A DNA stretch of 64,000 nucleotides from Bedellia somnulentella (GCA_963576735.1 OY755198.1:3720001-3784000), one strand, 5' to 3'; positions 1 through 11,769 are shown, counted from the first letter of the stretch. Program-made: numbers and translations. Notes: a model not told the origin generated them from the letters alone.

Positions 1-210
1 GTCAGCAACATCCCCCGTTTTATTCTTAGTTATTGGCACAACAACCGTCTTCAACATTTCGTGTGGCAGATAATTATGTCGAATACAAAACGTATATAAC
101 ATAGAAAGTACTCTGGGTAGATGCACTCCCGCTGCCTGAAAGTGCTCAATACTGAGGCTGTCATGCCCTGGTGATTTACCTCTTGTCATTTTTCTTTTGG
201 TGAAGACTGT
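1..210 (-). pseudogene. LINE reverse transcriptase fragment (CR1/Zenon-like, tentative)
   Basis: Read on the minus strand this stretch encodes part of a non-LTR reverse transcriptase, with SPGHDSLSIEH followed by VVVPITKNKTGD. In full elements this segment lies just upstream of a block reading DAQFGFR-GLSTES, which is present in the LINE at 7.9-9.05 kb, so the two are probably the same family. The fragment is cut by the window edge on its downstream side and loses recognisable coding after about position 205. No start or stop of the original ORF is present. Clade assignment is from memory of lepidopteran LINEs and is uncertain. Confidence 0.65.
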
Positions 211-469
211 TGATTTGTCTGTCGTCGCGCTAGATAGGATGCCATGACATTTTTGCTCGGAGTTGGCATCATTGGTACCTTGATCTTATATGGTTTTCCA
301 CTTCTTTCAAGTCACTAGAGTGGCTCTTATGAGGGTATATCAGAGAGGGGAGAGGGGGGTCGATTATATCTGGGATCTTGGTCCGAAATCTAATGTTTAG
401 GCGTTGGCCAGGTTTTGTCCATAGCATGTGACTTGAAAGGATGTTTGTCTGGCTCCATTTCTTGTCTCA

Positions 470-1145
470 TTATGGCAGCACCATCACGGGGTGCCACGAA
501 TAATGCTGCACTTATAATTTGGCGGTATCTAGTGCATAATAATCATATTTCTTAGCGTCAATAATGTATCCACTTGAAATCGTTTCCAAAATTACTTTCA
601 GTCTGAATTATCCTAGTTATGTCGGATGCCAACTGGGGTTTCTCGAAAAATTTACGGCTGGTGTTACCATAATTTGTATTCCCATATTTGGACTTAGACA
701 TGTCAGTGAGTAGCCCAGTTTCAATTTCAAATCTATCTTGGATGTTTTGTTTAGCGGCCAATTCGAAGTCTTGTTCTTCCGTCGTTTTTCTCTGTTAGTA
801 TTTTTGGACTTTTAGTTTATAGTCTAAGTGCAAAATACTCACAAAAAATCGGATTCTGGCATGCAGCACAGATAATCCTAAGTCTAAAGTTTTAGGAATT
901 ACATCATATTTTTTGCTTAGATTGTTATAATCTTTTGAAGTGACTTTACAAATAAAGCATCGACTGTTAGACTTAGTGTCGGTTGCAGCATTGTAAACCT
1001 TGCCTTCAATCATAGTCATCTTGAAAATGTGCTTGTAAGTAAATTTATTTTGATTTCGGTACGAACCAAATTGGAAATCTGAATCTTATAGGCCGGCAAT
1101 ACCGGGAAGTTGATGGAGAAGTTTTCTCCCAAGTAACTTTTTTTT
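470..1145 (-). pseudogene. Transib transposase fragment, second copy
   Basis: The minus strand holds a degenerate piece of the same transposase found at 9391-11769. The matched blocks are CRPIRFRF near 1100, a cysteine pair in SRCFICKVTSKDY, LGLSVLHARIRFF, and GNTNYGNTSRKFFE near 660, followed by LKVILETISSGY near 590. These blocks occur in the same order as in the better copy but in different frames, with stops between them. The first catalytic region and the C-terminal catalytic glutamate block are missing. It is a relic of an older insertion. Family assignment is by direct similarity to the copy at 9.4 kb, which is visible in the window. Confidence 0.75.
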
Positions 1146-1159
1146 ATCCTTGCCACCAA

Positions 1160-2185
1160 GTATTTATAAAGGGACAAATGAATTCAAAAATAATTTGGAA
1201 AAAAGCAATTTCAGTTCTTTCCATTGAGACAGTATCCTAGTCACTGATTCTTCAACGGAGAGCCACCGAGTATCACAAGAACGTAATATTTTTAAAGGCT
1301 TCTCGCAATTTATAGTCTCATAAATATCTTTGTATTCGTCATATCGTTTAGTTGAATGTGAGAACCAATTATAGGTTTCTCTAATAAGAAACTCAATATT
1401 TCGCGGCAACGTGTGCTCTGATGCGTATGAGACAGCTAGTTGAAGAGAATGGCAAACACATCTAACAAGAATCAAGTTGAGCAAGCCAAACTCCGTTCTT
1501 AACAAACTATGTACGCCATTGTGAATACCCGTCATGACAGAGGCATTATCCACCCCAACTCCAATAATATTTTATATAGGCAAAATATGTTCTTCTAAAG
1601 AGTTGATTAAGGCAGTAACGATTCCTCGAGCATCCGCTGTTTTAAGTGGTTGTAAGGCGAGAAATGATGAAACCACATTTTTTTTGTGTGGAACTGAAGT
1701 ATCTAATTACTACACCCAACAATTTTGACGCACTGAGGTCAGTGGATTCATCCAACAGCATACTATACTTTTGTAAGCCAATATCATCCAGTAACTTCTG
1801 TTTAAAATGTGGAGCCAACACATTTTTTATTACTGCACTACACTTTGACCTGTGCATTTTTATATCCATAACACTGTTTGAATCGGAAATACATTTTTTT
1901 AAAGCCTAAGTGATCAATTTGTTGTATGGATGTGTGTTCAGCAATAAATAAAGCCAAAGTCCCTTCTATTTTCAGTGAGTTGGTACTATTTTTGGAAGCG
2001 GGGAGAAATTCGATTTGTTTGTTTTTAGTCACCAAGTCTGATTTTTTTTGTGTTTCTTTGTTTCTCTGTGTTTCTTAATATTACCAATTCTAGCAAAAAC
2101 TTCACAATGACAAAACTTACAAAAAGCTTTAGTGGGATCATTTGACACAGGCCGTAATCACATTTTGAATGTTTTAAAAAGAATC
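1160..2185 (-). pseudogene. hAT-superfamily transposase remnant (DUF4371-like)
   Basis: The minus strand carries a broken hAT transposase. At the 5' side (about 2170-2060) one frame encodes a BED-type zinc finger, DPTKAFCKFC then KKHRETKKHKK. It is followed by a segment with GTLALFIAEH (about 1960), then KYSMLLDESTD (about 1760), DNASVMTGIHNGV (about 1545) and CVCHSLQLA with CDTRW (about 1460-1265). These are landmarks of the hAT RNase H-like fold in ZMYM6/SCAND3-like proteins. At least three frameshifts separate the blocks. The C-terminal dimerisation region is absent. It abuts the CGGQN-family remnant on one side and a Transib relic on the other, so this is a pile-up of fragments. Confidence 0.75.
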
Positions 2186-3330
2186 TTTTACATTTTGAAA
2201 ATTGGCCTTTCCATTGTCCAGGTGGTTTTAATATGGTTTCCGCTTCTTTTTTAAAGTCGTACACATGAAAATCTTCGCCTATTTTCACAATGGTTGCTTG
2301 TTGTGAAATTGTATCCATATATTGTTCTGGAGTAATTATTGTGTCAATTTTACGAAACACTTTTTCACTGTTTCCAAATACTCGATTTGCTTGCAAATAT
2401 GAGTGCCCAGTAACTGGAAACACCAATTCAACCTTTTTGATGGAAGGATGTTCTAATAACCATTTGCAGCACATTGTTATGATTGTAGAATTCTTGTTCT
2501 GGCCTCCGCAGCCGTCTAAAATCACTCTTATGGTATGGATATTAGAAAGATCAGTCTTGTTCCAATGATTATATAAAGCAGATGCAATAGTATTTGAATT
2601 TTTGAAGAATTTATTTCCTGTCCAGACATTTGCGTAAACATTATTTTTTTTAAGTGGTGCCTTTGAAGTTCCTTCAACAATGGTAAAATTAAAAAGGTAT
2701 AATTATCGGCTATAATAACACGACTGGTCGGGGACTTTAGGAAGGTTCATGTTTTTCTGACAATCATATGAAATTATTTTCACACCGTCTTCTTCTGTCT
2801 TTAGCAGCATATAAAAAGCACTTGCTCTTAGTCTATGTACTCGCTTTTCTACTCTGAACTGGTTTTTCTTATTCTCATCTTTTTCTGTTTTTATTTTCTC
2901 CTTAAGTTGTATACATGTTGAGCACATATCAGAAGTTAAATTCAGTGTTAAATACGTGCCTAAAGTAGGACTCTTTGACTTGGACTGGGGTTGGACTTTG
3001 AGCTTGGTAAATCCTGTAAAGTTTTTTTTTATTGAGATCGCTTGACAAATATTTACGAGCTGAAGATTGGCTTCGGCAGTAATGCGGTTCCGAACATTGT
3101 AATTTACAAATAAATTCATGAATCGATGCCTTTTTATCTTTAAATAAATGAGATTTACGATTTCCTCCTCTTGTTTCAACCGGGAATTCTCCAGTTACAA
3201 AAGATTTCTCAACCAGTTTTGTAACACGTCCTTTTTTCAAGGTAAGCGCTGCTAAAAAGAGTTTTTGACAAACAGTTATAGACAGCCTATCAACTTTCAC
3301 GTGGTATTTAATTGTGAACTGTTTTGTAGC
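2186..3330 (-). pseudogene. CGGQN-family (DUF7869-like) transposon-associated protein remnant
   Basis: Three consecutive minus-strand blocks make one protein family that I recognise from many insect and cnidarian genomes but whose function is not established. They are RGGNRKS with SEPHYCRSQSSARKYL (about 3190-3030), MCSTCIQLKEKI through YDCQKNMNLPKVP and CYYSR (about 2930-2703), and FTIVEGTSKAPL to DGCGGQNKNS with FPVTGHSY (about 2690-2390). There is a frameshift near 2940 and a stop replacing the residue after CYYSR. The acidic CGGQN motif suggests an RNase H-like fold, which is inference. The C-terminal block KIGEDFHVYDFKKEAE resembles the fragment inside the TIR element at 28.8-30.1 kb. 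I believe Pfam groups this under DUF7869. Confidence 0.65.
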
Positions 3331-4809
3331 TCTTGAAGGGATCTGGACTCCTGTTATAGGGTCAAGCCTACGTGTTCTTGGCCTTTTTCTTTAAATTGGT
3401 ACGGCCCGACAGCATTTCAAAATTATTGCATCTTGACTAGTTTTGGTAGGATTTTTATAAAAAGCAAAAGTAGGGGCGGGGGTGACTCGGGCCTGATGTC
3501 GGCGCCCGCGACCACGCAGCAGCGCTGCTCGCCCGATAGAAATCCTTCTGCAGCAGGGTCTTGTAGTTTAAATTACTGGTCGTATTCTTATTGAGAACAA
3601 AGTTGTTTTTGGTAAATACAACCCTTGGTCTTAAGGCGTCGCCTGACCTTTGTATGTTCGCTGCATTTTTGAAATTGTTACTAATATTATCGTCGAATCA
3701 AAATGATTTATCCCGCTCAGTTTTGCCTGGTGTCGCCCTTAGTGTCGGGTTAAGCGATTATGTTATTAACTTCCTGCTTGTCTTAGTTTTATTGTAGTGG
3801 ACGTGGCAACATCCGGCACCCGTCACTTAGAGGCTTCACGATATTTTTCTCCTTATTCAGTGTATAACTAGAAATAATTAAACTTAATGCAACTCCCGTC
3901 GCAGAGATGGCAGCACCTAGAATGTTAGCCTATATTGCGTTCCTTTTGATCGGACTGTGTATCATATCAGCCTTTATTTTCGGATTTAATTTAGAAGTGT
4001 TTAATAGTTTGCAATTTATTAGAGTAAAGTATTCTGTGAAAAGTATCTCTTTTTATTTTTTTTGGAGACTTTGCAATCAATCCTTCCACCTTGAGGCAAA
4101 ATCTTTATGCATATTAGACCCTAGCGCCACAAACTCCTTAGAAGTTTGAATGAACGATTGATTAAGCTCAGGTGGCACTTAAGACAGCTGTGAGTGAATG
4201 ATAATCAGTTCTATCTGGATTCCATCCGTAAAATAGCGGTAAATTAAAGTGTGGTTTAAACAAAAAGTATTTGTGCACGGACAAGGACCGTGGAAATTTG
4301 TCCCTAAAATTTCTAGCTTGGACAGTAACAGGTTTACTTGATTAGTACCCACACAAGTGTATTCATAATTAGTATTATATTGTTTGTATTGGTCTGTTAA
4401 TCTTTCAAAGAAAATAAAATAAAAATAAATAAAATAAACAAGTACAGACAGTGACAGAATTACAGTCAAGACATCGGCAACCATGTCTCAAGTGCATTTA
4501 TGTTGCACTAAGATTTATTTCGTAGCAATCTTCTCCCGCACGAAATAATAGCCGACGTCTATATTAATATAAACTTATTTATTACGAATAACCTAAAAAC
4601 ATTGTACATTGTTCTGTAGTAACATAAATAGTCTGCCTATAGTATAGTCTAGTGCTATAGTTTGCTGTTTCTTTGAGTTCCAACGTATTGCAGAATTCTT
4701 TTATATTCAATATCATTGACCCAGTCGAGAATCGCAACAGAAAGAAACGTTTTCATCTGCCTTTCTTTTGTAAACCAGTTTCATATTTATTTATTTATTT
4801 ATTCTGAAA
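3331..4809. other. No recognisable gene
   Basis: Several short ORFs of 60-100 codons occur on both strands, but none shows a domain I recognise, and base composition is AT-rich apart from a GC-rich patch near 3480-3540. A short A/T stretch with ATTT repeats lies at about 4783-4803. Probably decayed transposon sequence. Confidence 0.5.
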
Positions 4810-5480
4810 CCAATGCAATGTTTGGCTATTCCTAAATCTTTCATATATTTTTTTTCCATCTTCTTCTTTATTATTTGTGCGGTTTCTTCAGTATTAAAGT
4901 AGTAGAGTATGTCATTCACATATGCTGTAACTAAGAGCATGTTATCTTCATTGAGGATTCAGTAGTATACACATGGATCTATGTTTGAACGAGTTATTCT
5001 AATTTCCAACAAAGCAGTATTGATTTTTTTGTTTCATTGCCTGCTGGCTTGTTTAAGTCCGTAGATTGACTTGTTTACTTTGTATGCATTGTTTTCTTGA
5101 ACCAACTTTTATTTATTACGTTTAAAACATCTTGGTTTTTTTTTGTTATTTATGGCTTAGCCTTTGTATAGAGGGCCGTAGTGTCAGTGGTTTTTATTTC
5201 TCCAAGCAATTTATTCTTCACAAGATCGGCACTTATCCTCATACCCGATCTCTCCAGGGCCATGAGCATAGGTTTGTATATGTCCGGTAGCCCTGCCAGC
5301 ATTAAAGTGCCCAACCACTCTCGTCTACATGAAATTTTATATTTCGTAATTTGTGTGCGGCTGTCATGATTGTGTTCACATATTTTTCAACCGAAGAATA
5401 GTTCTCCAACTTTGTATTAATTAACTCTTTCAATAAACCAACGTTTCTTGTCAAACAGCTGTCTTCAAATGCCTTAGTCA
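4810..5480 (-). pseudogene. Ty1/Copia element remnant: gag joined to reverse transcriptase
   Basis: From 5480 down to about 5165 the minus strand encodes a Copia gag (UBN2-type) segment: CLTRNVGLLKELINTKL, KYVNTIMTAAHKLR, and after one frameshift LAGLPDIYKPM. From about 5110 to 4810 it encodes reverse transcriptase: KSIYGLKQASRQ, DPCVYY, and the catalytic box AYVNDILYY, which stands where Copia elements usually have YVDD. The protease and integrase that normally lie between gag and RT are missing, so there is an internal deletion of several kilobases. Premature stops interrupt the RT. No LTRs were identified. A Copia RNase H fragment occurs separately at 50.1-50.5 kb on the other strand. Confidence 0.8.
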
Positions 5481-5942
5481 AATTGCCTGTTTTGCTTATG
5501 GGGCTTCTTGAATATATACAGGTTGTTAGTTTGACGGCGATTGTTACTTCAATATTAATTCGTATATTAAAGTTTAATGCTTAGTATCCAACATATGAAA
5601 TAAAAAAAAAGGTTAAAACCGCTTTAGCAGAAAAACTTACTTTCTCCATCAGGTGGAAAACTGTAGTTATTTACACTAGGCTAGCGCACACACTCCTACT
5701 CGTATAATGTCTCACCCACACACAGAGAACAGCGAGCGCGCCATGTGACCTTCTAGTCTTGCGCACACTTGCTCGTAACCGTATGAACCGCACTATGACA
5801 GCAATGCAAATTTGAATTTCGCGGCCATGTTTACGTTTGATTTTTCTTTGATTCAGTGCCGCAGTGATCTTAGTCGCCTCGTATTTCAAACCAGTATTAA
5901 ATATGGGGTAGTGTAATTCAAACATTTTCAGGTAAATAAAAA
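5481..5942. other. No recognisable gene
   Basis: AT-rich sequence followed by a moderately GC-rich stretch (about 5690-5850). One 97-codon minus-strand ORF covers 5671-5964 but has no recognisable domain and low-complexity ends. I see no promoter or repeat that can be named. Confidence 0.5.
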
Positions 5943-6085
5943 TGTATGAAGAATAAAAGAGCATGTATGAAAAGATTGATGGATGTAAACAAAGCTAGAG
6001 AGGTTTGCCAGGATCGTACGAAGTGGCGATCGATAGTCTCTGCCTACCCCAATGGGAACTAATGGCGTGAGAATATGTATGTAAA
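5943..6085 (+). mobile_element. RTE-type LINE, 3' terminal fragment (copy A)
   Basis: This fragment is nearly identical to 6704-6840. It encodes the last residues of the RTE ORF (KNKRACMKRLMDV, EVCQDRTKWRSIVSAYP) and then the terminal sequence with GGCGTGAGAATATGTATG. It is a severely 5'-truncated insertion of the family whose longest copy lies at 41.86-44.89 kb. The 3' end with short TATG-type repeats is typical of RTE elements, which end in microsatellites and not in poly(A). Confidence 0.8.
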
Positions 6086-6304
6086 AAATCTATCTCTATT
6101 AATTAACACCGACGATTATAACCAAACTGTCGTCCTAAATAATCAGCTACCGCTTTTATTGTTTTACTTTACGTATAAAGTATGTTTGCTAAGTTACGAA
6201 GTGTCGGCTTAAATTATCACCAACCCTGGTTAAGCCTTTTAAATAATAAACATCAAAAATCATTATTATTTTTGTTCTTCAATGCGTTTGAATTAATTAC
6301 TTAT

Positions 6305-6850
6305 TGACCAGTGAATCGGTGTCTGAAAAGGCCTGAATGGCTGTTCACGATGCTGTTCTTGTTCCTTATGTATGGCAGCGAATGTTGGGTGTGGCAGAAA
6401 AAGCATGAGAGCAGAGTAAATGCAGTAGAGATGAGGTCCCTCAGAAAAAAATGTAATGTAAGGTTATGTGATCGAGTGAGAAATAGCGTGATTCGTGAAA
6501 AGTGCGGAGTAAAAGATGATATTGTAAGGAAGATAGAAAAAGGAATGTTAAGATGGATTGGGCACATAGAGAGGATGGATGATAGTAAATTGGTGAAAGA
6601 GATTTATAAAGCCAATGTGGCAGGTAATGTTAGTACAGGACGACCTCGGAGGACACATTTGGACCAAATAGCAAGTGTGCTCAAAAAGGCAGGTGTCCGA
6701 AGCATGAAGAATAAAAGAGCATGTATGAAAAGATTGATGGATGTGAATGAAGCTAGAGAGGTTTGCCAGAATCGTACAAAGTGGCGATCGATAGTCTCTG
6801 CCTACCCCAAAGGGAACTATCGGCGTGAGTATGTATGTAATGTATGTACT
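6305..6850 (+). pseudogene. RTE-type LINE reverse transcriptase C-terminus (copy B)
   Basis: The reading frame 6311-6853 encodes the C-terminal end of an RTE-like ORF: YGSECWVWQKKHESRV, NAVEMRSLR, RWIGHIERMDD, GRPRRTHLDQI and KWRSIVSAYP. These match the longer copy at 41.87-42.82 kb on the opposite strand. A frameshift near 6350 separates SEKA-MAVHDAVLVP from the main frame. The catalytic palm is not present. The 3' end GGCGTGAGTATGTATGTAATG follows directly. It is a 5'-truncated retrotransposition product. Confidence 0.85.
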
Positions 6851-6853
6851 TAA

Positions 6854-7263
6854 TGAGCGTAAAATAATAAAGTTAAAAACAAATAGAGACCCTCGAAACG
6901 ATGCATTTACGTGGCATAAAATAAAGTGCGCAAGAGATACCTATTCATTCATTAACCGACATTGAAATTGGAGGAGTTCTTGGTGTTAACTAAACTCTTT
7001 CGGAGCTAAAGGGCTCTAAACGGGTGTATCTGTACTCTATCACAGTTAACTAAAGAATATGAATAGAAATAACTTACCCCGTTTTCATTGGCAGTGGCAG
7101 ATCCGGGCTATCACCTTTATTTGCGCAAAACGCAGAACATTTGAACAGCAGAGAATTAACATTATAAAACACCAACACTAAATGTAACCACAACACGACT
7201 ACCATAGAATGAAAATGTAAGTTATAAATATACCATTGTGTATTTCAGTGGTATCAATTCACT
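6854..7263. other. No recognisable gene
   Basis: AT-rich spacer between an RTE 3' end and a mariner remnant. The mariner inverted repeat should lie close to 7200-7260, but I could not fix it because its partner end is missing. Confidence 0.4.
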
Positions 7264-7886
7264 TCATAAAAGTTGTTCAAAATGTGCACCTTTAACTAAC
7301 AAACACGCTTCAGCACGTTTAAGTACATTTACCCGCACTCGTGAAAGTATGTTTGCATCATTTTGTATTTCACCAAATGCACTTCGAATGCGTGATTTTA
7401 GCTCCCGTGGGTTATTAAAATGAGTCGCGTATACTCGTCGCTTCATATCACCCCAAAGATAAAAATCAAGAGGGGTCAAATCGGGTGAACGAGCTGGCCA
7501 TGGAATAGGACCACCACGACCGATCCAACGACCCGGAAACTCTTCGTTCAGCATTCCACGAACTTGCAGCTGAAAATGTGCTGGAGCTCCGTCATGTTGG
7601 AAATGCAGGTTCCTCAAATTATTTATGGGAACATTAAATAGCATTGTATTAAAAGCCCTGGTTAGAATTTCCATGTAGGAATGGCCATTTAAATTCCCGC
7701 GGATAAAGTATGGTCCAAGGAGTCTATTTCCTGAAATACCAGCCCACACATTTACAGAAAAACGATTTTGGAAGTGGCCCTGTCGCGTGCGGTGCTCATT
7801 AAATTTACTCCAGTAGTGCTCATTGTGCACATTTTAAATACCCGAAGTGGTGAACATTGCCTCATCCGTAAACAAAATTTGTAATG
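7264..7886 (-). pseudogene. Tc1/mariner-related transposase, DD41D type, C-terminal two thirds
   Basis: The minus strand begins with FTDEA, the first catalytic aspartate region (about 7868), followed by an in-frame TAA and then a 188-codon ORF. The second aspartate is in HDGAPAHF, and the third lies in SPDLTPLDFYLWGD. Counting residues between the second and third gives 41, so this is a DD41D transposase and not classical mariner (DD34D). The block GRWIGRGGPIPWP is the usual insert of this insect group. The N-terminal DNA-binding domains are absent because the ORF is interrupted at 7887 by the 3' end of a CR1-like LINE. The element is therefore dead. DD41D families have been described in insects. 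Confidence 0.85.
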
Positions 7887-9049
7887 AATGAATGAATGAA
7901 AAAATTTATTTCAGACTTAAAAATATCCATACATTTATATTTATTAGTAAACAAGACTTAGTATCTATGTTAGTAGAACTTAAATAAATAATTACTATGT
8001 ACATGAGTGGACATCCAGTAAGCCTGTATATGGCAATCCACCCTTTCAGCAATAACCTTCAGGAGGGTGCTGGTACTGCCCCGCACTCTTTCCCACAGTG
8101 AAGCTGACCTCTTCCTCAACACCGCATGAAAGCCATCGGTATCCCACGCAGAAAACATTCCCGATGCGCTGCATCGCCAGGGCAGACCCAGCACCCCCTG
8201 AAGGAATTGTTATATTGGACTCGTAGTGCATTGGCAGCCTTCTTGGTGAAATTGGTCCACAGGCTGCATGTGTACAGGGTTTGGCAATATGCTTTGAAAA
8301 GAGTGATTTTCACTTCATACGAGCACCGTGCGAACCTGCGAGCGGGCATATTGCCCCTGATTGCCAGTGCCCTACGCTCCCGTTCCATGTCCTCATCATC
8401 TTTTAAATCATCCGTAACCCAGTGACCAAGATATTTAAATTGTGTCACCTGCTGTAAAGGAGAGTCATGAAGAGTAATTGATGGCGGTGAGTATGTTTTA
8501 GTGCCAGATTTAAAAACTAGAAGCTCACTCTTCGCAACGTTATACCTGAGTCTATGAGCTACGGCATACTTTTCACAAATCTTCAACAAAGTCCTAAGGG
8601 CGCTGACTGAGGGGCTCAGCAGCACCATATCGTCGGCATAACTTATGTTATTAATAAAACACCCATCCACTGAGCACCCAACACCTGCACCGCTGAGCCT
8701 CTCAATCAACTCATTCATATACAAATTAAACAGTGTGGGTGAACTAAGTCCTCCCTGTCTCACACCACACCTCAACTTATATTCACCTGAGTACATTCCG
8801 CCCCACCGAACACAGTTACTTTGGTTGCCATACCAGTATTTAAATAAATATGTTATTTCAGAAGGCAGCTGCGTCTTGAACAGTTTATTCCATAATACGT
8901 CATAGGAGACACGGTCAAACGCCTTTGACAGATCCAAGAAGCACGCATATACCGGTGTATTCCTGTCCCTATAGTATCGAACACTGTGCTTCAGACAAAG
9001 AACTGCGGACTCTGTAGATAGCCCGTTCCGAAAACCAAACTGGGCATCG
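7887..9049 (-). pseudogene. CR1/Zenon-like LINE reverse transcriptase and 3' end
   Basis: ORF 8116-9054 encodes a non-LTR RT from DAQFGFRNGLSTES through AFDRVSYDVLW, GVRQGGLSSPTLFN, the catalytic box SYADDMVLL, and the thumb. A frameshift near 8190 moves the C-terminus into another frame (LGLPWRCSASGMF, ERVRGSTSTLL, 7970-8194). The 3' end is a run of TGAA units at about 7887-7902, abutting mariner sequence, which marks the insertion point. The 5' part is cut precisely by the Transib TIR at 9050. Fragments of the same C-terminus recur at 45.25-45.40 kb and 52.01-52.12 kb. The clade name is from memory. Confidence 0.8.
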
Positions 9050-9085
9050 CACATACAAGTATTTGCACGATCTACGCGGCCAAAA
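9050..9085 (+). repeat. Transib terminal inverted repeat, end distal to the start codon
   Basis: Begins CACATACAAGTATTTGCACG and ends GCGGCCAAAA. It pairs with 12006-12041 in inverted orientation with three adjacent mismatches. Confidence 0.9.
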
Positions 9086-9390
9086 TTATTTGAATGTTTA
9101 ATTGGTATCTAAACAGAGTAAATAAACAAAAAAATGTATTTTACAAAAAATATATATATTTTTTCCAAAAAAAAAATACAAATTAAAAAAGATCAAGATT
9201 GCTGTATTCGTACAAAGGAAAACATAATAATACTCATAAATAAAAGATGTTATTAAAGGAAAGAAAAATTTCGACACTGGCGGGGTACGAACCCCGAAAT
9301 TTTTCTTTCCTTTAATAACATCTTTTATTTATGAGTAATAATCCCCACATGAGGAATTCATGTCAAGAAACATTAAAAAACATAATAATG
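9086..9390. repeat. Transib 3' untranslated region containing a perfect 43-bp palindrome
   Basis: Arms 9231-9273 and 9295-9337 are exact reverse complements. The 21-base centre holds a smaller hairpin, CGGGG-TACGAA-CCCCG, which on the minus strand resembles a tRNA T-arm. Sequence to the right of the palindrome (TAATCCCCACATGAGG) recurs at 47.8 kb and partly at 33.86 kb. Nothing else is coded here. Confidence 0.85.
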
Positions 9391-11769
9391 TTAAATTTCT
9401 TGAGTTTCTTCGTCGCTCTCTGATGAATTTTCGGATAAGTTCGATTTCGCAGATACAAACATAGCCAAGGTTTCAGGCAAAAATGTTTCTGCTTTCCTTT
9501 TTTTCACAGTTCGCATACTACTGAGCAGAGGATCTGAACTGAGAAGAAGGCGATTAAAAATATCCTGATTACAGTTTATTCTAGAAAATTTCCTCGCAAA
9601 ATCTTGGCGGTAACATCTAAAATGTTTGTTGCGAGCCTCAGCTGCTTCCTCAGAAAGCTGTCCGATTGGTAATAAAACCTTTTCAATTATAACTGCGCCT
9701 TGGACTAAAATCTTGTGCATTGTTGGCGTCATAGGATGCCAATCGTATAGGTTCACATAAATGCGAGCAGTTTCTGAAGCGTATCTTTCATATTTTACGG
9801 GATCAATTTTGAACCCGCTTGAAATTGCTTCTAATATGACCTTTAATCTATAAATCAGCTCGTAACTGATGCCAGTTATTTCAGCGGCTAATCTGGGGTC
9901 CTCAAAGAACCTTCTGCTGGTATTTCCATCATTTGTATTACCGAAATTCGATTTAGGCATATCTATTATTAGACATGTCTCAGTGCGAAACCTTGCTTGT
10001 ATTTCTTTTTTGGTTTGTTCTTCTAGGTCTTTCTCTTCTTTTGATTTTCTTTCCCTGTATTTTTTCACCTGAAGTTTGTAGGCTAAATGTAGAATAGATT
10101 CAAAAACCCGAATTCGTGCGTGTAACACCGATATGCCGAATTCAAGGGCTGCGAAATTCACTTCTCTTGTGTAGTCCAATTTATTAAAATCTTTCGAGGT
10201 TGCTCCACAGATGTAGCACCTACTTGTAGACTTCGTACCTGTGGCTGCATTGCAGACCTTTCCGTCAACCATAGTCATTATAAAAGTGTGCTTAATTATG
10301 AATTTCTTCCCTGCTATATCGACCTCTGTTGGGACTAAAGAGTTGATAGCGCTTTTAACCTGTCTTATTTCCTCTACAGTGACAACATTAGTTTCCTTGA
10401 TAAAACGGAATCTTATTGGTCGACAGAATCGCGGCGAAGAGGGCGTTGGATTATTCCATACAATTTTTTCATTGTTATCTCCACAAACTAATTGAAGGGG
10501 CACGAAGCAGCTTTGGAATCAGATTTGAAAGAGATTTGAATCAGAATCAATATCACTTTCATGCTTTTGCTTATACTGTGATTGTTGGGACCCATCGCAG
10601 CCCCATTTATTAATTATAGTTAAGTTTTCACGCTCTTGCTCCTTTAAAGTTATCAATACCTCTTCTAGGTATTCCGATAAACGCCTAACGGTAACATCCA
10701 TTAGAGGCTGTAACTGAGCTTCGGCACTGGTACTCGTTACTGTACACGATTCTTGAGGTGGGTAACATTTCTTCTTGGCTTTTTGTAAGGCACTATAGCA
10801 CGGAAAAAACTTCTTATTGGTCTTTCTTATAATGTCGTACTGTCCTTGTGTCAAATCGGCATCTATAAACATTTGCAAAGGAGAGGTGCTCTTTACTTAA
10901 TTTGGTAAGATGAAATGCCTTTTTATATTTAGTTGCACGTGTTGGAGTACTAGTGATATCTTTTAGAACGTTTGATGCATCTTTCTTACCAGATTTCCCC
11001 AACTCCACTTTTGCAGCATGTATTATGATCTCCTTTTCAAAATTTGAACGAAGTTTTTCAGTCTTGCGCCTTTTACTCCTCTCACTTGCGTCTTCAAATA
11101 ATTTGGATGGTCGACCTGGCCGTTTATGTGAAGTTTTAACAACAGGTATTTCAAAAGTACCTTCTAGCCAAGACCGGTTGTATTTTATAAAATTGTCTTC
11201 TTTATAATGAGCTTTGGTCCACCTTTGTTTTAGTTCTGATTTAAAATAGGCAAAACCACGTTTTAAATTAAGAAATTGGTCTTCATTGTAACCGTCACAT
11301 GATAAAAGTTTACCCTTAAGATATTTTAATTTGGCATCTAAATTAGGCAAATTTTCTTTCTTCATGAGATCAAACAAGTATTGTCGGGTAACAATCCTTA
11401 CTCCTGACGTACCCACTGAACCTAAAACAAACAAACACTATGTTAAAAAACGCTAACAAATATTTTCATTTTTAGACGATGTTTCGCTGAATGTCTTTAA
11501 TCCCTTAAAACAGTATTTATCCGGACGTTTCCGGAGATGTTTTTGATAGTATTTATAAGCTAAAAGATCAAATAATAACCTATAATAAAAATTATACCCC
11601 GATCTACCCCGATACATTAACAAAAACACTAGCAAAGAAAAAATATTGAAGGAAATTACGGTATAAAAATTAGTCATTTTATTATAAAAAAAACGAATGT
11701 AGTTTGATGGTTGATCATAACTTTATTCAGATAATTTGTAAGTCTCTTACCTTGCTTATCAGAATCCAT
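9391..11769 (-). pseudogene. Transib (RAG1-like) transposase, one intron, inactivated
   Basis: Exon 1 is 11751-11769 (MDSDKQ); a GTAAGA donor at 11750 and a TTTGTTTTAG acceptor at 11422 define a 329-bp intron, and exon 2 continues in frame with GSVGTSGVR. The N-terminal part is basic, with a GRPSK AT-hook-like motif. The core has landmarks shared with RAG1: KWGCDGS (first catalytic aspartate), LQLVCGDN (second), a cysteine pair in SRCYICGATS, GNTNDGNTSRRFFED, and SEEAAEARNKHFRCYR with the catalytic glutamate. A frameshift near 10890 and an in-frame TGA at 10519-10521 break it. These lesions are few, so the insertion is young compared with the relic at 470-1145. Confidence 0.85.
11422..11750 (-). 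other. Intron of the Transib transposase
   Basis: Consensus donor (CAAG then GTAAGAG) and acceptor (pyrimidine-rich, TTTTAG then GTTCAG) join exon 1 and exon 2 without a frame change. Stops occur inside in the coding frame. Confidence 0.8.

Noticed and set aside
5671..5964. 97-codon minus-strand ORF
   Set aside because: No motif, low-complexity ends, and it overlaps the RTE fragment at 5943.
9274..9300. Possible tRNA gene
   Set aside because: Only a T-arm-like hairpin is present; no D-arm, anticodon arm or acceptor stem surrounds it.
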